This document shows, in pieces, positions 55,430 to 64,000 of a stretch of DNA of 64,000 nt. The DNA is from Dastarcus helophoroides (lineage: Eukaryota > Arthropoda > Insecta > Coleoptera > Bothrideridae), in assembly GCA_028583605.1 (NCBI GenBank), contig CM053327.1:4339316-4403315 (forward strand). Direction: 5' to 3'. Position 1 is the first letter of the stretch; the number at the start of each line of letters is the position of its first letter. Under the pieces are notes generated by a model that saw nothing but the letters and a program-made list of their open reading frames with translations, searched no databases and was not told the origin of the DNA. The translations under genes and the position numbers were made by a program.

Positions 55430-57130
55430 ATAGTCGTAGATTTAGCATTTTTCAAAAACAATCGAATACAATTCAATAAAAATATATTCGATAAAATAGA
55501 ACGGATTTAATATGACGGCACCTTAAAAATGAACTTCCATAAATATTAAATATCTTATATCATGTGCTGATCATTTTTTATCTCTGCTAACTGCAGCATT
55601 TGGCGCCCATATACAGATATATTTTTTAGTTGGGAGGTTACCATATGTTGGGTACCACTCATTATAGAGACAACGTTATTTTTTTTTAATTTGCCCCCCA
55701 TTTTCAGTTATACCAGAAGTAATAATCAACTTTCTTATTTTAAATATTATTTGGATTTTACGTAAAAAAATAAGGCGAGTTTAGGTATACATGTTTATTT
55801 TTATCTTTGATGGTTTTAAAAATATTTCAATGTTTCGGAAAAAAATGACTTAAAAGGGGGTAAGTTTGACTCATTATATCTATGACCACTATACTTTCTC
55901 TTTGGGGAACAATTAAGAAGCACGTTTTTGGTATGACTTATGTATGAAAAGAATATTGCTAGGAACGATCGGATGTGCTTGAAATTGTTACTCGACCAGA
56001 AATTTTAAAACATGCCTTTAAATATATTGAAACCGAAAGCCGTCATTTCGAATACTGCTGCAAAATTTGGAAAATTATGCAAAGTAGCTTTTTCTCTCTT
56101 TTATCTGAGGAATTTAAAAATTATTAGAAAATATAAACTCCCCTTAAAAAACTATTTAAATAAAATAAAACAATAAAGATGATGAAATTTCCTTCACTCT
56201 GTATAATAAATGTGAAAACTGATTATAATATTGTAGTCTCCATATTAGGACATTGTATGTCTTTAACTAAATTTTTTTTCCGCTAATCACACAAAGATAC
56301 AAAGAGTCAAACTAACCCTCTTTTCTGTCATTTTTTGTTTCGAAAACTTGAAATATTTTCAAAACTATTAAAAATAGCAATACATTTTGTTTAAACTTAC
56401 CTTATTTTTGTACGTTTCTAACAAAAAATAAAATTTGGAGGTTGCCATTTAAAATAAGAAAGTTGGTCTATATAACCCATATAACCGAAAATGAGAGAAA
56501 GTTGAAAATATTTTTAAAAAAAAGTTTATTCTCGAAAGACCCATCTACAGAATTAGCTGGTCTTCATAAAAAGTGGTTCTCCCTATAGATACCCCTACCT
56601 CTCAACCAAAGGAAAACCTCCCTGTAGAAATTCTAGACCTTATCAGAAATCTAACTCAATGAGGGTTTAGATGATGAGAATGAGTTCAGTGGAGTCTCTT
56701 TAGAATTCTTTCAAAATTATTTTCGACAAATAATTTTAGGAAACATCAACTATATTTCTTAGTTTTAAAAATTAAAATCCTACTTCGGATTAGAAGGGTT
56801 TGAATCCTAGTTTTAAATTTAAATCGAAAGTATTTCTCAAAGTTATAATAAGCGGGACTTCATAAAATTTTGGAGCATTGTGTGTCCCAATTTTGTAGTA
56901 GTTTGGTAACTATCAAGGATTATACTCATTCAAACTGTAGCTGCAGAAAACTAAACTGCTGTTCTTTGTTTTCGAAGTTATACAATTATATTACCGCGAA
57001 AATATATGTACAGAGTAAGCCCACAAACTTATAAGTTAATTTGGCTACTCGTACCAAAGAAACAAAATTATATTCGCTTAACAAATTGGCTTCTCACTCC
57101 AGGGCAAAGACAGTAAGAAATATAGCATCG
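55430..57130. other. No gene seen
   Basis: AT-rich. No coding motif or paired termini were recognised. Confidence 0.45.
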
Positions 57131-57135
57131 TTTAA

Positions 57136-58632
57136 CCCGGCGTTGGTACAGTGGGGTATGGGTCCATACATACTGTGTACAGTAGGATATGATGCTAGGC
57201 ATGTTGTTTAGATTATGGGCTAGAAATACTGTAATATCAATTAATTTAAAAGTAGAAATATTTAAGGGTAATAATAACTTAAAAATAATCAAATATATTT
57301 AAAACAAAAAATTATGCAGAAGAAAGTTGAGCTTTACGAATGGATTGTATAAAAAAAATTATATTACAGGCGTACTCTAAAAAATATTGGGTCAAGTGGG
57401 GTAACTGTAAACGATTTTGGAAGTTTTTTGTTTAAAGCTCCATGTTCTCTTAATGAAAATTGAATTGGGACATCTCTATGATGATTCAATTATCCATTAA
57501 CTTTTATGTCAATTTATATTGTTAAATATGAAAATTTTGCAGAATATTTTACAAAAACTTCAGCTTAAAATTACTTCCTCAGTTTTAATGACAGTCGAAA
57601 ATATTAAGATAATTAAAAACAGCCATTTGAAGGGGCTATAATTTATAATAGTTTTCAATGGGACAATTGCATTTACTGTTTCAGATGTATTTTATTCATG
57701 TAATGTACTCTTATTATCCTTCTGTTTGGGTAGAGGAGTCAGCTATCAATTTTTTGCTTTATATATTTCGGTAGAAGAATAAAGTCTAATTGAGGATCTA
57801 GAATATGTGGAGCATCTCCAGGAAAAATTCCAGTAGTTGCAAAATCTCAGATGACATTGGCAGGAGTAATTTCCCACATCCAAACGTTATTAAAAGTTCA
57901 GAAAATTTTGCCTTTTGAAAAAAGTCTCATTACCTGTGCATTAATGAATGTTTACAATAACATCATTGTTTTGTTTTCAATTTCCTCTATTCAGTGAATT
58001 TTCTGGGGCAATTGTAAATACCGACTCACATTATTTGTGAACATTTATAACAAATATTCATGCAATTTGTCGACTTATATCATGCATATTAAGAGTATTT
58101 ATCAATAATTTTTATTAAAATAATGCTGAAATACATCTTATGTGATTTCTAGACATTTTTGCACCTTTTCACATAAAATATCGTCACTTTTTTATTCTAC
58201 TGATTAGTGCGATAAAAGTGTTACTAAATAAATAAAGTATTACAGCCTATAATTTCCATTAGTTTAAAGTTTCTAGAGTTGGATTTGCCATTTTATTAGT
58301 ACATGTGGTGCAGCATATTAAAAGATTTTGTTATTATCAATGAAAAGGAGGTGTCAATCCATTTATTACATATGGTATATCTAAAAACTTTGGTGGGATA
58401 TACAAATAAAAAATTATAACACAGTGTGAGATTAGACATCTGTGCTGTGAACTAACCCCGTATAACTTTAATGGCGATACTTTAAAGACTAAAATTTGTA
58501 TGTTTTTTTATGACAAAAGACATAAAACGATGATACAAGAAGACTTGTGAAGCTGGCGGCGTGTATGTGCATTACACCATGACATTGTAACGTAGGTTGA
58601 GGTATATTATACCCCACCCTACTAATGCCAGG
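57136..58632. mobile_element. piggyBac-like non-autonomous element
   Basis: TTAA lies at 57132-57135 and 58633-58636. The left end CCCGGCGTTGGTACAGTGGG and the right end (inverse CCTGGCATTAGTAGGGTGGG) match at 19 of the first 24 bases. TTAA targets with CC-starting ends are the piggyBac signature. GTGGGGTA-like words recur near 57390. There is no transposase in the 1497-bp interior. Confidence 0.75.
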
Positions 58633-58636
58633 TTAA

Positions 58637-59950
58637 CTCGGGTTAATTCAGGAAAATATCCTTGAAAAATCGAAAAATAACTCTTGCTGTTCTCGAGATT
58701 TTAAAAAAATAAAATTTTGGTTTTTCGTTTGCTATTTGAAGGGTAATCCAAAATACTTTTTTCTTTGCCCATTTTTATTTCTTAAAAGGAACCCAAAAAA
58801 GTATTTTTGTAGGACGTTTTGTCTTTTCGCGGCCATTATCAAGTATTTTATATGTGACTAAACTTTTCGAATCTTACCATTATCAAAAAGAAAATACTTT
58901 TTTCAAATCTTTAGTGTTACATAGTTCTTGTGGTTTTATTTAAGGAAAATGAAAATTTATGTGGACTAATATGGCGCAGAGATGTGAATATTTGAAGACA
59001 ATTTCAAAAAATAAAAATCGAAAACTCTATTATGATTTTTGTATGATATACAAAGTTATTTTTATAGATATCCATGTAACTTTGATTATAATAATTCGAT
59101 TAATATAATAATATGGTTTTTGAGTCTTCACATTTTTTTGCATATTTAAATTTTAATTGAGAGTAAAGATATTTACATTCAGTTAAAAGGTTAAGCGATA
59201 CGCCTACGGCTTTAGTATAATGGAAATATCTTCATTAAAATTAATTTATTGCTACAGATGCTGCATTGTGCCTTAGTATGCTACTCCTTATTCTCAACGT
59301 TAATTACTGCCTGCAATTGCATTTTTATTAATATTATCCTATTTAAACACACGATAAATATGATTGTTGAAATAGTTCATCCGAATTAACTAACTTGCGA
59401 ATAGTGCATTAAGCTGCAGCTTTGATCAAATCAATTCTTTTAAATCAGCGTTGAAAAACGGGAATCTAGATTGTTGGCAGCTTTGTTAATTTTCCGCCAA
59501 TGCTAATTGGCATACAAAAATTAAATATGGGATCAGATGCGTAGTACCCAGCGCGCGTATTTGCTACCTGAAATATTTTTTTTTTCATTTATTTTATTTA
59601 TTTATTTTTTAAAGTGAAAACTTATTTAGACGTGTTGATTAATTTTTATTGGGACATACTCATATGTTTTCATGTCACCAACATGATCTACTGTTAACAG
59701 TAACAATATACATATGCAGATATGAGTAAGGAGTGTAATAAAATATAAAATGCGTGATCTACACCGGGACAGAGCCTGGGATCTACCATGGATAATCAAA
59801 CAAACTATCATTTGCGGCACCCTATGTTGGAAGTTTTATAGTAATTAGACTGTAAAATTAACCTGTAGAACAAATATCTTTAGAATGCACTACTTGCTAC
59901 TTACCTACTAATATATCTAATATACAAGTTACATTGACTACGTATAAAGT
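58637..59950. other. No gene seen
   Basis: AT-rich; a (TTTA)-rich microsatellite lies at about 59580-59612. Nothing else was supported. Confidence 0.45.
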
Positions 59951-59963
59951 TTAATGTGTGTAT

Positions 59964-60240
59964 ACAGAGTGATTCACATAAGAGTACGACCGTCACAGAT
60001 CTGAAACGCAACCTAATATACAAAGTTCGTTGATTTTTATAGTAGGAAATTTTAGCTTTGGACACCCCTTTAGAAAAGTCAAAATAAGAAGGTTAATTGA
60101 TAACAACCATTTTTATAATTGTATCAAGCCCTGAGTAAGGTCGAAGTACCATCATCTGTTTTTTAAATGAGATGTATTTTTTATTAAAAGATTGTTATAC
60201 AGAAATCAATAAATCGATATTTAGCGTAGAAAGTACCGAC
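59964..60240 (+). repeat. Repeat of the TACAGxGTGATTCAC class
   Basis: TACAGAGTGATTCACATAAG starts a sequence of the same style as the TACAGGGTG termini elsewhere. No second end was found. Confidence 0.4.
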
Positions 60241-60693
60241 TGTGCGGTACGTAATTGAAGGAAGTAAAGCACTACTTTTCAAAATGTAGGTAGCAACGTT
60301 TGCTCGTAATATGAAGGACTAACGTTCACTATTTTTTTTACCATCATTCCTCTTCCTTTATTCCCTCTATTTCAATATATATTATCATTATGACATATTA
60401 GGGTAAATTAATATTGCAAACTTATCTACTATATCTATTCTAGAGTTCTCGTGCTGGAGCCAATAGGTATCCTATTTCTTTCCTTTTCTTTAGGTCTTGT
60501 ATCAGCTAATACTGGCATGATTTTTTAAATAACCAATAAGAAGCGTGACAAAAAAAAAATTGAATTAATTGTTTTTAATGAAGGCAACCTTGCTAAGTTA
60601 CTCTTTTGATTAAAATAAAATTCTCTTCATTTTGATATTAATTAAGTAACACATGTTTCGTAGGGAGAACCTTAGCTGCGCTTCGCGGTCAAC

Positions 60694-60768
60694 TTTCCTT
60701 TAATCCAAAGCCTTAACTGCGCTCTGACTGTGTTGGGACCTTTAATCCCAAGCCTGAACTGCGCTCCA
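60694..60768 (+). repeat. Tandem ~45-bp repeat, GC-richer
   Basis: CCTTTAATCCAAAGCCTTAA then CTGCGCTC recurs at 60739 as CCTTTAATCCCAAGCCTGAA then CTGCGCTC. A related word (CTTGCCTGAACTGCGCCC) lies on the minus strand at the start of the MULE ORF (about 61895-61920), so the two may be linked. Confidence 0.6.
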
Positions 60769-61053
60769 AGTTGATAATTAGAGATATGCAAGTAGGTAGA
60801 CCAGGTATAAACTGCAGAAATGTAGCATCGGCAAATAAAACACAGATGTTGTGGAAAAATCATGGCATGTATATTTTACTACATTACACAACAATTATAC
60901 ATACATATATAATAAATTTATTTACAAAACTGAAAACATTTTATACAATTTTTACAATACATAAATAATAGTTCTTATTTTAATATAATACAACTATTAT
61001 ATTTATATGATACACATTGTACAAAGTCATATCTGCTAATATGTTTTTGACTC

Positions 61054-61918
61054 CTACTGAATAATTTTAATAGCAATAAAATCTCTATGCCTTTTTACAA
61101 TAGCTTGCGGTTCCCAATTTTCTTTTGCACTCACAGTTTTAATTTTTATATAAGTATCTATCTGTACAGATTTTAGAGTGTCCAGAAATACATGAATATT
61201 TGGATAAGGTGAGCAAAATGGTTGGTTAAATTTGGAATGGAAGGACTCACATGCATTTGCAGTCCTACCAAGAGATGCACTGCTTGCGTCCCAAAAGGAT
61301 GGAGGAAGTAATGTACCTTCCGTTACGTAGCTGTCCGTCAAATAGTCCGAAAATTGAAAAATTTGTGTGTTGCTGGGAATGTCTGACATTAAATCGCAAA
61401 CGAAGGCATCACTCACTTCACTTGGGTCCAAGAACGTCAGTCCAAATACGTGTCGTAACCATTTACCCTCTACAGACTTTTCGTCCTTATAGTGAGTAGC
61501 AAGTCCCAGTTGCTGAATTTTTCGCCACCAAGCCTGCGCCTGATGAAATCTACAGCCTCACCATAGGAAAATTTTTCATCACACTTATGTCTATCGCCTT
61601 TTCCAAATCTACGACAATGGTTTCGGGGTTCCACAATAAATTTTGTTCCTGGCATTTCCTTTTCAGCACATCAAACATCACGCTATATGCAGATTCGTGT
61701 TTGTTTTTCAGTAGGCAAAATGCAGTGGGGGCATAGATATCACTGCTACGCACATGAATTTTGAATAATTGCATAAAATACTTTGTGCAATAATCGAAAG
61801 TTCCGTCAACGTACATTTTTTTGCTTTCGCATAAGAACTTCAAATTTGTATCTGCGCCTAATAATCCAGTTTCTAATGGTCCCTTATGACCATTTAATGA
61901 AGGGCGCAGTTCAGGCAA
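61054..61918 (-). pseudogene. MULE-type transposase relic
   Basis: The minus strand reads ESKKMYVDGTFDYCTKYFMQ, then YAPTAFCLLKNKHESAYSVM, TIVVDLEKAI and NFPMV, then (after a 1-base frame change near 61560) GCRFHQAQAWWRKIQQLGL. It continues through KWLRHVFGLTFLDPSEV, RTANACESFHSKFN and a Lys-rich C-terminus ending at 61054. DGTF..C, the late D-x-E-K-A and C-x-F-H-x-x-Q are the MULE transposase-domain hallmarks. The usual N-terminal zinc finger (FLYWCH or similar) is absent. No terminal inverted repeats were identified. The frameshift and missing N-terminus suggest a dead copy. Confidence 0.85.
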
Positions 61919-61929
61919 GGGATGAACTT

Positions 61930-62815
61930 TTTCTTTAAAATCACAGTAATGACATTTTAGGACGGAGTGCAGTTAATGATTCTTCGTTTCGTACTCTTAT
62001 TACCTTTTACATTAAATAATTAATTATTCTTAATTAAAGGTATTCTGGCTAGGATTTAATTAGGCAGCCTATGCGCGATTTGTGGGTTTGTGTGTTATCA
62101 TTTATTAAATATTTAAATATACAGCTTTTTCAGATAACAGATGTGGTAAGGTTGACTTTAGTCGGAATTCTAACTATCAAACAAGATTAAAATTATGCTA
62201 AAAGATGTTCAAATTATTTTCCTTTATTTTGCAAACTGGCTTAAATTTCGGACGTATCTTGTTTACATGCGATACTTTCAGGCATGCTGGGCATGATGTT
62301 AGGACTGTCCAACTTACATAATTTATTATCACTCCTATTCATGAACTTTGGATATTGCGATGAATTTCAAGCTCGTAGGGGTCGTATTTAATGCTAATCA
62401 CCCTTTATGTTCGGGATAGTGAGAAATTAGAACAACGTTAACAATGAACCGGCAATGTAAGCAATGACCGTTCATATTGGCCATTGTAAGAAAACATATT
62501 GTTTGCAAGCAGTCACGCAGTCCGTTTTCAGAGTTTAGGCTTGCAATTTGAATTTATTCTTTTTTCTTAAATTTCGCTTACAACTCAAAATTTAGGTTTT
62601 TTTTAGAAATTTAGGCCTAGTTATCAAATGTTTTACCTTCATTATAATATACTGATTTTTTTTCTCTAAATGTCAAATTTAAACCAAAAATGTTGAATTT
62701 TTCTATCCAAATTTTGTGTTAAAACCTTATTTTTTTATAATTTTAAAATCTTTTTGTAAATTTGGACTTTTACTGAAACGCATATTTAAAATTTAAATTG
62801 AATATTTTAGAGTGT
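61930..62815. other. No gene; minisatellite-like stretch at 62560-62770
   Basis: AT-rich. Around 62560-62770, AAATTTxGxxTTTTTT-like phrases recall the 0.7-2.3 kb array but are too diverged to call a tandem array. Confidence 0.4.
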
Positions 62816-63067
62816 GATAATTACATTATTGCAACAAAAAAAGGAGACTGAAGCACATGTACTCGGGAAATCAGTTCCCAATTCGCAAGGAGTCAATAGT
62901 AATGACGTGCCACAAAATGCGAAAATTTCCTTATTGCAAAATTTCGTTTGGTATCAAAACTATGACAAAATTTGTATTCAGCAAACATTTCTGCAATGGT
63001 CCAACATTGCTCCTGCACTGGCTAGCGGCACAGCGGTACCGGTTCAGCTCTGGCAACCTGCTGCGCT

Positions 63068-63130
63068 GTAACGCTTGTTGTGTTTTTTAATCTTTCTTGG
63101 TTTCAGGGAACAAGTTGTGTATTTCAATTT
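63068..63130 (+). repeat. Dispersed repeat, family D (diverged)
   Basis: ACGCTTGTTGTGTTTTTTAA followed by TCTTTCTTGGTTTCAGGGAA and CAAG matches 33116-33165. The preceding ~50 bp (63015-63068) are unusually GC-rich. Confidence 0.55.
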
Positions 63131-63366
63131 AAACGATGATAAAAATTTAAAAAAAATAATAAAAAACTACAGGATTTAAGTCAGTCTGTTTTTTACTTCG
63201 TATTTACTCCGTCCAAGATATCAATGTGGAGTAATCGCTGGGCAGTGTGACTAGTTCAAAAATATTTTCCACAATGAGCTCCTATCCCTGACTTCCACGT
63301 TGGACAATGTTTACATTGACCGGGCACTGCAGACAATGACTGATTTTCCACTGGGTCTGTAACATA

Positions 63367-63660
63367 TACAGGGTGGACCATAAGTAATGGTACATAGAGC
63401 AAGAATAGATTTTTCGTATAAAAATAACGTAATCTAGCCACAATTACGTTTTACCAAAAGTCGATATTAACAGGGATACAGGGTGTCAAATTCGAAAAAA
63501 AAAGTGATTTTTTCGCATAACTGATGAACACATTTCACTATAGTCAAGAAATTTGGCGTAGGGGGTTTTTTTGGTCAAGAAATTCTAATTTGCCAACAGA
63601 CTGTCAGTAACTCATAGGGGGCGCCACCCGCGCTAGCTTGTATTATTTTAAAGCATCATA
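63367..63660 (+). repeat. Two TACAGGGTG termini and an inner GGGGGCGCC block
   Basis: ATACAGGGTGGACCATAAG (63367) and ATACAGGGTGTCAAATTCG (63477) are ~110 bp apart. Further in lies TAGGGGGCGCCACC (63617), like the CCTAGAGGGCGC block ~230 bp inside the 43463 element. The window ends before any second terminus. Confidence 0.45.
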
Positions 63661-64000
63661 ACTTTTTTATGCCTTCATTTACACTTATTTTCAGTGGATA
63701 TTTTTATTTACCTACAGTTTTTATGAAAAAAAGGTTGACTTTCTAAATGTTGATACAAGCAACCGTTTTCAAGATATTTGCTTATATCAAATATTACTCT
63801 ATTGACACATATTTTTTAAATTTCTGAAGCAAATTTAAATAAAATACCAAAACAAAATTTAGTTTCAAAAATAAGTATGTGAGAAATGATCTTTTTCATG
63901 TAAAAGGATTGTAAAAAATTAAAATTCTGGCTATCCCTTATTGAAATTCATCTCCAAATATCTGCTTTGACTACCCATACTATTAACATTTTCTTGCGCG

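Noticed and set aside
1..64000. tRNA and rRNA genes
   Set aside because: No cloverleaf with a GTTC-x-A-x-T-C arm and paired acceptor was found by eye, and no rRNA-like conserved block was seen. A tRNAscan run would be more reliable.

Overview
The window looks like AT-rich intronic or intergenic DNA from an arthropod, most likely an insect with a large, repeat-rich genome. A beetle is a guess. There are no bacterial-style operons, no recognisable tRNA or rRNA, and the only host-like coding sequence is one long exon flanked by plausible splice signals. Nearly everything else is transposable-element (TE) DNA in varied states of decay. All element calls rest on termini, target-site duplications (TSDs) and residual protein motifs read by eye, without database searches.

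Layout: 0.5-2.9 kb is an inverted pair of ~20-bp minisatellite arrays (unit like TCGAAATTTCGACTTTTTTC). 3.9-4.2 kb holds a broken GIY-YIG endonuclease of a Penelope-like element (PLE). 5.1-5.54 kb may be a non-coding first exon with a strong splice donor. 6.3-7.2 kb is an inverted, partly tandem block with three hammerhead-like folds. 7.2-8.8 and 9.6-10.1 kb are foldback repeats, and 10.2-11.3 kb is a non-autonomous hAT with a perfect 8-bp TSD. 12.3-14.6 kb carries a THAP domain and a P-type transposase C-terminus, both degenerate. 15-20 kb holds dispersed repeats and a second A-rich minisatellite enclosing an unidentified 98-codon ORF.

21.9-26.7 kb is a three-level nest: a P-like element interrupted by a TA-flanked element, itself interrupted by a hAT. 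A second P-like copy at 30.8-32.9 kb sits inside a foldback element. 27.9-29.3 kb is a Harbinger-like element (TTA TSD). 35-36.6, 43.5-44.6 and 47.8-48.8 kb are foldback elements. 38.2-41.4 kb is a full-length hAT with a dead ZMYM-type transposase, and 41.9-42.5 kb is a second hAT MITE family.

50.87-52.30 kb is the likely host exon (acidic, Ser-rich N-terminus, then an Arg/Ser-rich linker), with two apparent frameshifts. 54.0-55.4 kb is a scrambled LTR-retrotransposon relic containing a PLE-type repeat with an intact-looking hammerhead ribozyme. 57.1-58.6 kb is a piggyBac-like element (TTAA TSD) and 61.0-61.9 kb a MULE transposase relic.

The most notable signal is the hammerhead ribozyme at 54935-55003 (+). 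It has a complete catalytic core, a GUC cleavage site, a two-part stem I, and a very short palindromic stem III of the kind described for Penelope-like elements. A mutated copy lies at 37668-37736 (-), and looser hammerhead-like folds occur at 6.4, 6.8, 7.1 and 30.6 kb.
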